The notes below the pieces were generated by a model. That model saw only the letters and a list, made by a program, of their open reading frames with translations. It was not told the DNA's origin and searched no databases. A DNA stretch of 64,000 nucleotides from Flavobacteriaceae bacterium Ap0902. Its GTDB lineage: Bacteria > Bacteroidota > Bacteroidia > Flavobacteriales > Weeksellaceae. Made by a program: the position numbers and the translations under genes. The DNA lies in assembly GCA_009835005.1 (NCBI GenBank), contig WTFG01000011.1, positions 1 to 64,000 on the forward strand, written 5' to 3'. Shown piece after piece: positions 26,595-34,065 of the stretch. How positions within the stretch are numbered: position 1 is the first letter of the stretch; each line of letters begins with the position of its first letter.

Positions 26595-27727
26595 TAGGAT
26601 AGTTCTTCTTCGAACGCTTCTTTAATTCTACTTAATTCATTGTCTGTTAAAGCAGATCCAGAAGGTAGACATAACCCCCTGTTAAATAAATCCTCTGCTA
26701 CATTACTCCCAAAATATCTAGTATCTTTAAAAACAGGCTGTAAATGCATGGGTTTCCATAACGGTCTTGTTTCTATATTATACTTTTCTCCTAAATTCAC
26801 CCTAAGTTTTTCTCTTAGTTCAAATCCATTGTTGTCCTGAAAGGTAATGGTGCTCAACCAAAAATTAGAGAAAAATTTATCATTAGGCTCTTTCAGCAAT
26901 TGAATATTTTCTGTGTTCTTAAAAATTTCTTTGTAAAAACGATTAATAGATCTTCTTTTTTCTACCCTGTCTTCTAGAACTTCCATTTGTCCGCAACCGA
27001 TTCCAGCAGATACATTACTCAATCTGTAATTATAACCAATATGACTATGTTGATAGTGCGGAGCGTCATCTCTAGCCTGGGTCGCAAGAAAAATCGCTTT
27101 TTGTTTCTGATTTAAATCAGAAGTCACTATCGCTCCGCCACCTGAGGTTGTAATAATTTTATTTCCATTAAAACTCAAAATAGAAAGGTCTCCTAAGGTT
27201 CCACATTTCTGTCCAGCATATTTACTGCCAAGAGCTTCTGCACTATCTTCTATAATAGGAATTTTATATTGAGTAGAAAGCGATTGAATGGCCTCATGTT
27301 GATATGGCATTCCATATAAATGAACCGCTATAATAGCTTTAGGTTTCTTGTTTCTCTTTATTCCATCTTTAATAGCATCTTCCAATGCATTAGGGTCTAT
27401 ATTCCAGGTTTCTAATTCGCTATCTACAAATACTGGATTGGCACCTAGATAAACAATGGGGTTGGCAGATGCACTAAAGGTCATGCTTTGACAAATTACT
27501 TCATCATCCCTTTCTACCCCGCAGAGAATTAAAGCTAGATGCAATGCAGCAGTACCAGAGCTTAATGCGGCTACATGCTTGTTTTTACCTAAAAAAGATT
27601 GAATTTTATCTTCAAATAAATTGACGTTGGGCCCTAGTGGAGCTATCCAATTTTTTTCAAAAGCATCTTCAATGTACTTCTTTTCTGTACCACCCATGTG
27701 GGGTGTAGATAGCCAAATCTTTTCCAT
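26594..27727 (-). CDS. pglE: PglE-type UDP-4-keto sugar aminotransferase
   Basis: A 377-residue DegT/DnrJ/EryC1 PLP-dependent aminotransferase that adds a 4-amino group to the keto sugar made by the dehydratase. It starts MEKIWLSTPHMGGTEKKYIE, the PglE/WeeJ-type N-terminus. Further motifs are ALSSGTAALHLALILCGVER near 54, QSMTFSASANPIVYLGANPV near 80, PIIEDSAEALGSKYAG near 152 with the Asp that contacts the pyridine nitrogen, and LSILSFNGNKIITTSGGGAI near 176 with the PLP lysine. GYNYRLSNVSAGIGCGQ near 224 follows. One base separates it from the acetyltransferase gene upstream. It is the second enzyme of the bacillosamine route; WecE-like activity is a less likely alternative. Confidence 0.88.
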   Translation of the reverse strand: MEKIWLSTPHMGGTEKKYIEDAFEKNWIAPLGPNVNLFEDKIQSFLGKNKHVAALSSGTAALHLALILCGVERDDEVICQSMTFSASANPIVYLGANPVFVDSELETWNIDPNALEDAIKDGIKRNKKPKAIIAVHLYGMPYQHEAIQSLSTQYKIPIIEDSAEALGSKYAGQKCGTLGDLSILSFNGNKIITTSGGGAIVTSDLNQKQKAIFLATQARDDAPHYQHSHIGYNYRLSNVSAGIGCGQMEVLEDRVEKRRSINRFYKEIFKNTENIQLLKEPNDKFFSNFWLSTITFQDNNGFELREKLRVNLGEKYNIETRPLWKPMHLQPVFKDTRYFGSNVAEDLFNRGLCLPSGSALTDNELSRIKEAFEEELS

Positions 27728-28324
27728 TTATTTATTGAATTTAATTATTTTAGCAGGGATGCCCACAGCGGTGGCACCATCTGGAATGTCATTTATAACT
27801 ACAGTACCTGCTCCTATGGTAGCAAAATTACCAATTTTTATTCCTTGTATCACAGTCGCTCCAATGCCAATATGGCTTCCTGTACCAACTTTAACATTTC
27901 CTGCCAAAGAAACGTTAGGTGAGATATGAGCGAAATCATGAATTTCACAATCATGATCAATGCTGCAAGATGTGTTTAGTATAACATGTTCTCCAATTTG
28001 GGTATCTGCATTGCAACTGACATTAGCCATAATCACCGTGCCCGGGCTCAGAGAGACAGTTTTGGATAAAACAGCGGTTGGGTGAATCGCTTGGCCAAAG
28101 TTAATATACCTAGAGGCAACTTTTCTTCTAATTAGATTGTTCCCAATAGCTATAATCAATTGATCTTGATGCATATCATAGTCTTTGGTTAAAAACACAG
28201 GATGGTTATAAAAGTAATTACCTTTTTGAGCATCATCTACAAAGACAATCTTTTCTTGTGAGCTATTACATTTAATAATATCACAAATTACTTTTCCGTG
28301 TCCGCTTGCGCCATAGATGATCAT
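27728..28324 (-). CDS. pglD: PglD-type sugar N-acetyltransferase
   Basis: A 198-residue acyltransferase. The N-terminal segment MIIYGASGHGKVICDIIKC is the PglD/NeuD UDP-sugar-binding motif. The C-terminal left-handed beta-helix has the catalytic-His repeat NTSCSIDHDCEIHDFAHISP near 118-137, then NVSLAGNVKVGTGSHIGIGA near 138-157 and IGNFATIGAGTVVINDIPDG near 166-185. It acetylates the 4-amino group of UDP-4-amino-sugar with acetyl-CoA to give UDP-di-N-acetylbacillosamine. Its start codon overlaps the stop of the sugar transferase gene (ATGA), and it ends one base before the aminotransferase, so PglC, D, E and F types form a coupled unit. Confidence 0.9.
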   Translation of the reverse strand: MIIYGASGHGKVICDIIKCNSSQEKIVFVDDAQKGNYFYNHPVFLTKDYDMHQDQLIIAIGNNLIRRKVASRYINFGQAIHPTAVLSKTVSLSPGTVIMANVSCNADTQIGEHVILNTSCSIDHDCEIHDFAHISPNVSLAGNVKVGTGSHIGIGATVIQGIKIGNFATIGAGTVVINDIPDGATAVGIPAKIIKFNK

Positions 28325-28926
28325 GAGGTGCCTTTAAATCTTTCCATAGTTACAGAGGTGTCAGATGAAATTCCTTCTGATACAAAAACTTTTTTGATAG
28401 TCATAATTAGTATTTTAATATCTAGCAAAAAGTTTATATTTTCTACATACCAAACATCATAATCAAATTTTTGTTTCCAACTAATCGCATTTCTTCCATT
28501 GACTTGTGCCCATCCCGTAATTCCAGGTCTCACCCAATGCCTTTTTCTTTGGTGAGCATTATATAATGGTAAATATTCTGGTAATAAAGGACGTGGACCG
28601 ATGAGACTCATATCCCCTTTAATCACATTAATCAACTGTGGAATCTCATCCAATGAGGTTTTCCGCACGAACTGCCCAACTTTTGTTATGCGTTGAGCAT
28701 CTGGTAATAAGTTCCCTTGATGATCTTTCTTATCATTCATGGTTTTGAACTTAATAATCTTGAATAATTTTTCATTTTTCCCAGGTCTTGTTTGGAAAAA
28801 GAATGGTTTACCTTGATTCTTGAAATATAGTAATATGGTAATAAGCAAAAAGATAGGAAGTAGCATGAGAAAACCTATCGTGCTTAAAATAAAATCAAAC
28901 AATCGTTTAAAGAAAGCGTTATACAA
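28321..28926 (-). CDS. pglC: Undecaprenyl-phosphate sugar phosphotransferase (PglC type, initiating enzyme)
   Basis: A 201-residue monotopic phosphoglycosyl transferase that moves a sugar-1-phosphate from UDP-sugar to undecaprenyl phosphate and so starts glycan assembly. The N-terminal re-entrant helix is FFKRLFDFILSTIGFLMLLPIF near 5-26 (KRxFD start), followed by FFFQTRPGKNEKLFKIIKFK near 42-61, the catalytic Asp-Glu in TSLDEIPQLINVIKGDMSLI near 94-113, GPRPLLPEYL, and RPGITGWAQVNGRN near 137-150. The short length, without an N-terminal CoA-binding-like domain, matches PglC rather than WcaJ or WbaP. The di-N-acetylbacillosamine genes behind it suggest that sugar as substrate. It is the first gene of the locus. 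Confidence 0.92.
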   Translation of the reverse strand: MYNAFFKRLFDFILSTIGFLMLLPIFLLITILLYFKNQGKPFFFQTRPGKNEKLFKIIKFKTMNDKKDHQGNLLPDAQRITKVGQFVRKTSLDEIPQLINVIKGDMSLIGPRPLLPEYLPLYNAHQRKRHWVRPGITGWAQVNGRNAISWKQKFDYDVWYVENINFLLDIKILIMTIKKVFVSEGISSDTSVTMERFKGTS

Positions 28927-28953
28927 CTTAAATGATTTAGTTTATATTAAATG

Positions 28954-28961
28954 CAAATTTG
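28954..28961 (-). promoter_or_regulatory. Possible promoter of the glycan locus (near-consensus -7)
   Basis: The minus strand reads CAAATTTG 27 bases upstream of the pglC start, seven of eight positions of TAnnTTTG. No convincing -33 element is seen. It is the best candidate between the rplY terminator and pglC. Confidence 0.3.
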
Positions 28962-29020
28962 AGGAAAATAATTGTGAAATCTATTATTTGTATGCTATTT
29001 AAATGTAAATATTAAACAAG

Positions 29021-29048
29021 AAAAAGCCGACTCTATGAAATCGGCTTT
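29021..29048 (-). terminator. Intrinsic terminator after rplY
   Basis: An 8-bp stem (AAAGCCGA / TCGGCTTT) with a 10-base loop, followed on the minus strand by a run of T. It lies 26 bases after the rplY stop and separates prs-rplY from the glycan locus. Confidence 0.8.
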
Positions 29049-29073
29049 AAATTTATCTCTACGTTGAAAGGAT

Positions 29074-29724
29074 TTATTCGTTATCCTCCTCGTTATTTAA
29101 TTCTTCTCCACCACCTTGTTCAGTAGCTACAATTTCATCTGCATCTTCCTCATCATCATCAACTGTTGTAACAATTGCTTTACGTGCAGTTTTAATCATA
29201 CATACTACAGCATTGTCTGGGTGAATTAATGCATAATCGTCATTTCGCAAATCTTTGATGTAGACTTTGTTACCAATCTTCAAAGGAGTAATGTCAATTT
29301 CTATTGTATCTGGTAATTTAGATGGGATTGCTTTTACACGTAATTTTCTCATATTGAAACGTAAAACCCCACCAGATTGAATACCTTTGGCTCTACCTGT
29401 AAGAATTACAGGAATGTTCATAGTTATTGGTTTGTCTTCTGAATATGCATAGAAATCCGCATGAATAATTGTATCTGTTACAGGATGAAATTGAATATCC
29501 TGCAAAATACATTTGATGGCCTCTCCATCTTCCAGCTCTAGTACTACAGTGTGTGCCTCGGAAGTGTAAACCAAATCTTTGAACTCTCTAACATCTGCAG
29601 AGAAATGGATTGGTTCATTGCCACCGTAAACAACACAAGGTACTTGATCAGCATTACGTAAGGCTTTAGTGCTGTTTTTGCCTACGCTTTCTCTTTTTTT
29701 ACCTTGAATCGTTAATGATTTCAT
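29074..29724 (-). CDS. rplY: 50S ribosomal protein L25/general stress protein Ctc
   Basis: A 216-residue two-domain L25 protein that binds 5S rRNA in the large subunit. The N-terminal L25 domain has SLTIQGKKRESVGKNSTKAL near 3-22, VPCVVYGGNEPIHFSADVRE near 28-47, and LEDGEAIKCILQDIQFHPVT near 62-81. The C-terminal TL5/CTC domain has HADFYAYSEDKPITMNIPVI near 88-107 and GVLRFNMRKLRVKAIPSKLP near 118-137. The last 30 residues are strongly acidic (DDDEEDADEI and GGEELNNEEDNE), common in Bacteroidota L25. It lies 16 bases downstream of prs, the same pairing seen in many Bacteroidota, and ends before a clear terminator. Confidence 0.95.
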   Translation of the reverse strand: MKSLTIQGKKRESVGKNSTKALRNADQVPCVVYGGNEPIHFSADVREFKDLVYTSEAHTVVLELEDGEAIKCILQDIQFHPVTDTIIHADFYAYSEDKPITMNIPVILTGRAKGIQSGGVLRFNMRKLRVKAIPSKLPDTIEIDITPLKIGNKVYIKDLRNDDYALIHPDNAVVCMIKTARKAIVTTVDDDEEDADEIVATEQGGGEELNNEEDNE

Positions 29725-29740
29725 TATTAAATATTTAAAA

Positions 29741-30676
29741 TTAAATTACAAATTTATTACTTATCGATTCTTTGTTATGAACCAGGTGCATAACTTCAGC
29801 GAAAAGTGGCGCGCAAGATACAACTTTTATTTTAGAAACATCATTTCTTTTTAAAGGAATTGTATCTGTCACGATTAGTTGCTCCAAAGCAGAGTTGGCT
29901 ATACGGTCATAAGCATTACCAGATAAAACCGCATGGGTTGCCATGGCACGCACTGATCTAGCACCTTTTTCTATCATTAAATCTGCTGCTTTGGTAATGG
30001 TTCCAGCCGTGTCCACCATATCATCTATTAAAACGACATTTCTATCTTTCACCTCACCAATCAACATCATATTCTCTACACTATTTGCTTTTTTTCTCTC
30101 CTTATAGCAAATCACAATATCCGTATGCATGTATTTGGCATAAGCATTGGCTCTTTTCGCACCTCCCATATCTGGGGATGCCATCGTTAGATTATCAAGG
30201 TTAGAACGCTTTAAGTGTTCTACTAAAATAGTAGAAGCATAGATATGATCTACGGGGATTTCAAAAAAACCTTGAATTTGATCTGCATGTAAATCCATGG
30301 TCATAACTCTTGTGGCTCCAGCAGCACTTAGAAGGTTCGCTACTAATTTAGCTCCTATCGGTACGCGTGGTTTGTCTTTTCTATCTTGTCTGGCATAGCC
30401 AAAATAAGGAATAACTACGGTGATGTTCTTAGCAGATGCTCTTTTAGCAGCATCACACATGAGTAACATTTCCATTAAATTAATATCTGGAGTAAAGGTA
30501 GAACCTATTAAAAAAACACGTGAACCTCTTACAGATTGCTCAAAGGATGGCTGGTATTCTCCATCGCTAAATTCTTGAAATTCTATCTTACCTAGTTTTT
30601 GTCCATAATGTTTGGCAATTTTTTCGGCTAGTACTTTGCTTTGTCTTGTAGAAAATAATAATGCAGGTTGTTCCAT
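29741..30676 (-). CDS. prs: Ribose-phosphate pyrophosphokinase (PRPP synthetase)
   Basis: A 311-residue PRPP synthetase: ribose 5-phosphate plus ATP gives PRPP for purine, pyrimidine, NAD, His and Trp synthesis. I chose the ATG giving MEQPALLFSTRQ; an in-frame TTG 18 bases upstream is possible but lies nearer the promoter and outside the usual family length. Motifs are FSDGEYQPSFEQSVRGSRVF near 37-56, VIPYFGYARQDRKDKPRVPI near 90-109, MTMDLHADQIQGFFEIPVDH near 128-147, and the PRPP loop VVLIDDMVDTAGTITKAADL near 214-233. It is transcribed divergently from rpe, which supplies the same pentose phosphate pool, and precedes rplY. Confidence 0.95.
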   Translation of the reverse strand: MEQPALLFSTRQSKVLAEKIAKHYGQKLGKIEFQEFSDGEYQPSFEQSVRGSRVFLIGSTFTPDINLMEMLLMCDAAKRASAKNITVVIPYFGYARQDRKDKPRVPIGAKLVANLLSAAGATRVMTMDLHADQIQGFFEIPVDHIYASTILVEHLKRSNLDNLTMASPDMGGAKRANAYAKYMHTDIVICYKERKKANSVENMMLIGEVKDRNVVLIDDMVDTAGTITKAADLMIEKGARSVRAMATHAVLSGNAYDRIANSALEQLIVTDTIPLKRNDVSKIKVVSCAPLFAEVMHLVHNKESISNKFVI

Positions 30677-30691
30677 GAAGTGAGTTTGATG

Positions 30692-30720
30692 CAAAAATAA
30701 ATTAATTGTCCAGTAATCAA
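30692..30720 (-). promoter_or_regulatory. Promoter of prs-rplY
   Basis: On the minus strand, TATTTTTG (30692-30699) matches TAnnTTTG, and TTG (30718-30720) lies 18 bases upstream, a good -33/-7 pair. The prs ATG is 15 bases downstream of the -7 element, which argues against the longer TTG start of prs. Confidence 0.65.
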
Positions 30721-30761
30721 TAATTTTTTTTAAAACATTTAATTAACAGTTTATCATTTCC

Positions 30762-30769
30762 TATTTTTG
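30762..30769 (+). promoter_or_regulatory. Promoter -7 element of rpe
   Basis: TATTTTTG matches the -7 consensus exactly and ends 17 bases before the rpe ATG. No clear -33 TTG is visible. It is divergent from the prs promoter, 62 bases away. Confidence 0.5.
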
Positions 30770-30786
30770 AAAAAATTAAAATAGAT

Positions 30787-31434
30787 ATGCCCATTGTAGC
30801 TCCATCGGTTTTAGCAGCTGATTTTTTAAATTTAGAAAAAGATTTACAACTCATAAATCAAAGTGAAGCGGAGTGGTTCCACTTAGATATTATGGATGGT
30901 GTTTTTGTCCCAAATATCTCTTATGGAATGCCTGTAATGAAAGCCATAAAAAAGGTGGCAAAAAAAACGCTTGATGTTCATTTAATGATTGTTCAACCAG
31001 AGAGATATATCAAAGAGTTTGCAGCTTTGGGCGCAGATATTTTGACTGTGCATTATGAGGTTTCACCGCATTTACATAGAACACTACAAGAGATTAAAAA
31101 CGCTGGGATGAAGCGAGGTGTTTCTCTCAATCCTCATACTCCGATGAGTGTTTTAGAGAACATTATCACCGATGTTGATGTTTTACTCATTATGAGTGTT
31201 AATCCTGGTTTTGGAGGACAAAAATTTATAGAAAATACCTATGATAAAATCAAAGCAGCCAAAGAATTAATAGAAAGAAAGGGTGCCGATACTATTATAG
31301 AAATAGATGGTGGTGTGAGCCCTGCAAATGCTTCTAAATTAGTGGCGGCAGGAGCAGATGCTCTGGTGGCAGGTAGCGCTGTGTTTGGTGCAGAAAACCC
31401 TTTAGAGGTAATTAGGCAGTTAAAAAATAGTTAG
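30787..31434 (+). CDS. rpe: Ribulose-phosphate 3-epimerase
   Basis: A 215-residue TIM-barrel epimerase of the pentose phosphate pathway (D-ribulose 5-phosphate to D-xylulose 5-phosphate). It begins IVAPSVLAADFLNLEKDL, and has WFHLDIMDGVFVPNISYGMP near 31-50 with metal-binding His and Asp, LDVHLMIVQPERYI near 62-75, GVSLNPHTPMSVLE near 111, LLIMSVNPGFGGQKFIENTY near 132-151 with the phosphate loop, and IIEIDGGVSPANA near 168-180 with the catalytic Asp. The length is standard. Its stop is 3 bases before the next gene, so a small hypothetical gene is co-transcribed. Confidence 0.95.
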   Translation: MPIVAPSVLAADFLNLEKDLQLINQSEAEWFHLDIMDGVFVPNISYGMPVMKAIKKVAKKTLDVHLMIVQPERYIKEFAALGADILTVHYEVSPHLHRTLQEIKNAGMKRGVSLNPHTPMSVLENIITDVDVLLIMSVNPGFGGQKFIENTYDKIKAAKELIERKGADTIIEIDGGVSPANASKLVAAGADALVAGSAVFGAENPLEVIRQLKNS

Positions 31435-31437
31435 AGA

Positions 31438-31788
31438 ATGACAGAGAAGGAGAAGTGGGAGCAAATAGAATTGTTTTTTAAAGAAAACTTTACAGATGGA
31501 GAAAAGCCAGACATAGACAATATGCTTTTTTTGATTGGTGTGCAGGAATTAGGTCAGGGTATGCGTAGGTTTAGAAAAGATGACAAGGTAAACTTAATGC
31601 ATATTGCAGTATGTAGGCTATTAGAACCTTACGGCTACTATAGATTTGATGGTAGAGATGCAGATGGTTGGCCTCATTTTGAGCTATTGCAAGAATTACC
31701 TGTTCTAAAACCCAATGAACAAAGTGTACTCATGCGCAAAGCTATTGTCCAGTATTTTGAAGATCAAGGTTTAATTAAAACATCGTAA
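31438..31788 (+). CDS. Conserved Bacteroidota hypothetical protein
   Basis: A 116-residue soluble protein with no signal peptide or membrane segment. I do not recognise its function. It has DGEKPDIDNMLFLIGVQELG near 20-39 and RKDDKVNLMHIAVCRLLEPY near 46-65, then GYYRFDGRDADGWPHFELL near 66-84. The composition is charged, with predicted helices at both ends. It follows rpe by 3 bases and ends tail-to-tail with the Nudix gene, overlapping it by 14 bases. I believe similar proteins occur in other Bacteroidota, but that is memory rather than a search. Confidence 0.7.
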   Translation: MTEKEKWEQIELFFKENFTDGEKPDIDNMLFLIGVQELGQGMRRFRKDDKVNLMHIAVCRLLEPYGYYRFDGRDADGWPHFELLQELPVLKPNEQSVLMRKAIVQYFEDQGLIKTS

Positions 31789-32197
31789 TTAATTTTTGCA
31801 TTACGATTTTATCCACAGGTAAATTGACATCTTCTACGGTGAGTTTATCAAGTGGTTTCCAAATTAATTTTTCTATTCGGGTTTCTCTAATTTCTATTTC
31901 CAATGGATTTTTAACTTGTATCGTATAATAGATAGTGAGAATTTGTTCATTACTTCTAAATTTAGATCGGACAAAGGTTTCCTGTGTATAGAAATGTTCA
32001 GCTTTCTGAAGTTCTAAATTTAATTCTTCCTTGAGTTCACGTTGCAAAGCCTCTATAAGTCCCTCTCCGTATTCCACGCCGCCGCCTGGGAATTTATAAA
32101 GGATTTCATCTACATAAGGTTCTTTTAATATGAGTAATTTTCCATCGTGAATCCATAAAGCATATACCCTTACGTTAAAGCGATTTATTTCTTCCAT
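31775..32197 (-). CDS. Nudix hydrolase
   Basis: A 140-residue Nudix pyrophosphohydrolase. The Nudix box GGGVEYGEGLIEALQRELKEEL (about residues 38-59, first 20 shown as GGGVEYGEGLIEALQRELKE) fits G-x5-E-x7-RE-U-x-EE-x-G-U apart from the last glycine, which is Asn here (ELNLEL). It hydrolyses a nucleoside diphosphate linked to some other group; substrate is unknown. FPGGG preceding the box is usual. Its start overlaps the 3 prime end of mnmD by 13 bases on the same strand, so the two are co-transcribed and probably translationally coupled. It converges with the hypothetical gene after rpe. Confidence 0.88.
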   Translation of the reverse strand: MEEINRFNVRVYALWIHDGKLLILKEPYVDEILYKFPGGGVEYGEGLIEALQRELKEELNLELQKAEHFYTQETFVRSKFRSNEQILTIYYTIQVKNPLEIEIRETRIEKLIWKPLDKLTVEDVNLPVDKIVMQKLITMF

Positions 32198-32877
32198 GCA
32201 TTAATCATTTCTCTTTTGCCAGGAGGTCCTGCTAATTTTTCTACCTCGAAACCAATGTTTAACAAGGCTCTTTTGGTTTGTCTATTGCTAGCATATGTAG
32301 TGAGGAGTCCCCCCATTCTTAGACTAGCATAAGCCTTTTCAAAAACTTGTTCTGTCCATAATTCTGGTTGAACACGCTTTCCAAAAGCATCAAAATAGAC
32401 CACATCATAATGATTTTGTTGTAGTTCTATAGATTTGAAATCGCCAAATATTTTGTTTAAATTAAAATATGCAGAAATCTCTACCGATTCATCCCATGGG
32501 CTATCATGGATTTTTTTAAACACTTTGGTAAGTAGACTTTCCTCATTCTTATCTAAAAAAGAATTCATGGTTTGGGGGATGGGCAAGCGATTGATTTCAT
32601 CTGGTGAAACAGGGAACTTCTCTATGCTATCATATCGCGTCCTCATTTTCATTTCTTCTGCTTTGGCTTGTGTCAAAAGAGCATTCAACCCAGTCCCAAA
32701 GCCATATTCCAATACCTTAATTTCTGACTGCTGGGTGAATCTATCCCAACCATTTTTGATAAAAACATGCAAGGCTTCTTGCAAAGCCCCGTGTTTGGAA
32801 TGATAGCTTTCTTCCCATGCTGGTATGTATAAGGTGGGGCTCCCATCAGCTGTTATTTTGATTTCTCTTTTGAGCAT
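32185..32877 (-). CDS. mnmD: tRNA 5-methylaminomethyl-2-thiouridine methyltransferase (MnmD)
   Basis: A 230-residue SAM-dependent methyltransferase equal to the N-terminal half of E. coli MnmC. It methylates the wobble uridine of tRNAs for Lys, Glu and Gln. Motif I is VLEYGFGTGLNALLTQ near 55-70. VVYFDAFGKRVQPELWTEQV near 159-178 is the DAF-P motif of the family. ASLRMGGLLTTYASNRQTKR near 186-205 and KLAGPPGKREMINAW near 214-228 complete it, with the conserved GPPGKREM end. The FAD oxidoreductase half (MnmC1) is missing, as in most Bacteroidota. It begins 105 bases upstream of divergent ilvE. Confidence 0.92.
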   Translation of the reverse strand: MLKREIKITADGSPTLYIPAWEESYHSKHGALQEALHVFIKNGWDRFTQQSEIKVLEYGFGTGLNALLTQAKAEEMKMRTRYDSIEKFPVSPDEINRLPIPQTMNSFLDKNEESLLTKVFKKIHDSPWDESVEISAYFNLNKIFGDFKSIELQQNHYDVVYFDAFGKRVQPELWTEQVFEKAYASLRMGGLLTTYASNRQTKRALLNIGFEVEKLAGPPGKREMINAWKK

Positions 32878-32936
32878 TTTTTGTTAAAGAATGTTTAAAA
32901 CTTAAAATATAATTTTAACAATACCATAAAATTAAG

Positions 32937-32944
32937 TAAATTTG
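32937..32944 (+). promoter_or_regulatory. Promoter -7 element of ilvE-thiolase operon
   Basis: TAAATTTG matches TAnnTTTG exactly, 38 bases before the ilvE ATG. A -33 element is not clear. Confidence 0.5.
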
Positions 32945-32982
32945 AGACACTTCATATTATAATTATTTAAAATTATTAGTTC

Positions 32983-34062
32983 ATGATAAAAATAGAGAAA
33001 ATAAAAGAAAGCAGATACAAACCAGAATTTGCTAGTATCACAAGTTTTGGGAATACTTTTGCAGATCACATGTTAATTTGTGAGTATAAAGATGGCGCTT
33101 GGGGCGATGCTAAAATCATGCCCTTTCAAGATTTATCATTTTCTCCCGCCATGCAAGCCATACATTATGGACAAGCTTGTTTTGAGGGAATGAAGGCTTA
33201 TAAGGATAAAGATGATAATGTGTTTATGTTCCGTCCAGAGAAGAACTTCGTTAGGATCAATGCATCTGCACAACGTTTGGCAATGCCAGAGATTCCAGAA
33301 GAGGTGTTTATGGATGGTCTTAAAGCACTTATAGATGTGGATAGAAAATGGGTTCCAAACAAGCATGGTATGTCTTTGTATTTGAGACCTTTTATTTTTG
33401 CCACAGAACCTATGATTACGGCTAGAGCATCAGAGGAGTTTATGTTTGCGATTATTACTGCCGTAGCACCAGATTATTATGCAAAGCCGTTGAAAGTTAA
33501 AATTGCAGATAAATTCTCTAGAGCAGCTAATGGCGGAGTTGGGTTTGCAAAAGCAGCAGGGAATTATGCCGCATCTTTCTACCCAACTAAACTGGCTAGA
33601 GAAGAAGGGTTTGACCAAGTTATATGGACAGATGCAGCTACGCATGAATTTATAGAAGAAGCTGGAACCATGAATGTATTTGTTCGTATAGAGGATAAAT
33701 TAATCACAGCTCCAATTTCTGAGAGAATATTAAATGGTGTTACTAGAAACAGCATTATAGAACTTGCTAAGAAAAATGGTTGGGAAGTGGAAGAACGCAG
33801 AATTGCTGTTAGAGAATTAGTAGATGCCTTTAAAGAAGGAAAGCTAAAAGAAGTTTTTGGATGTGGTACTGCGGTAGTACAAAATAGTTTCTCTGGGATT
33901 GGCTACAAAGATCAACTATTAGAATTAGAAGACCTTGGGGAAGAGTCTTGGGGTAAAAAATTAAAGAAACAATTAGTAGACCTTCAAAATAACTTGAGTG
34001 AAGATCCATTTGGATGGAGAGTAAAGGTTGAAGAAGGTTTTGCCAATAAATTTATTAAATAA
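32983..34062 (+). CDS. ilvE: Branched-chain amino acid aminotransferase
   Basis: A 359-residue class IV PLP aminotransferase of the longer BCAT type, catalysing the last step of Leu, Ile and Val synthesis or the first step of their breakdown. Landmarks are IHYGQACFEGMKAYKDKDDN near 60-79, FRPEKNFVRINASAQRLAMP, MSLYLRPFIFATEP near 129-142, GGVGFAKAAGNYAASFYPTK near 185-204 with the PLP lysine, and FIEEAGTMNVFVRIEDKLIT near 223-242. GVTRNSIIELAKKNGWEVEE and VFGCGTAVV follow, as expected. Full length and intact. Three bases separate it from a thiolase gene, which may link branched-chain degradation with acetyl-CoA chemistry. Confidence 0.93.
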   Translation: MIKIEKIKESRYKPEFASITSFGNTFADHMLICEYKDGAWGDAKIMPFQDLSFSPAMQAIHYGQACFEGMKAYKDKDDNVFMFRPEKNFVRINASAQRLAMPEIPEEVFMDGLKALIDVDRKWVPNKHGMSLYLRPFIFATEPMITARASEEFMFAIITAVAPDYYAKPLKVKIADKFSRAANGGVGFAKAAGNYAASFYPTKLAREEGFDQVIWTDAATHEFIEEAGTMNVFVRIEDKLITAPISERILNGVTRNSIIELAKKNGWEVEERRIAVRELVDAFKEGKLKEVFGCGTAVVQNSFSGIGYKDQLLELEDLGEESWGKKLKKQLVDLQNNLSEDPFGWRVKVEEGFANKFIK

Positions 34063-34065
34063 AAA

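Noticed and set aside
30677-30694. TTG start of prs adding six residues
   Set aside because: The ATG at 30676 gives the usual N-terminus and length, and the promoter lies immediately upstream of the TTG.
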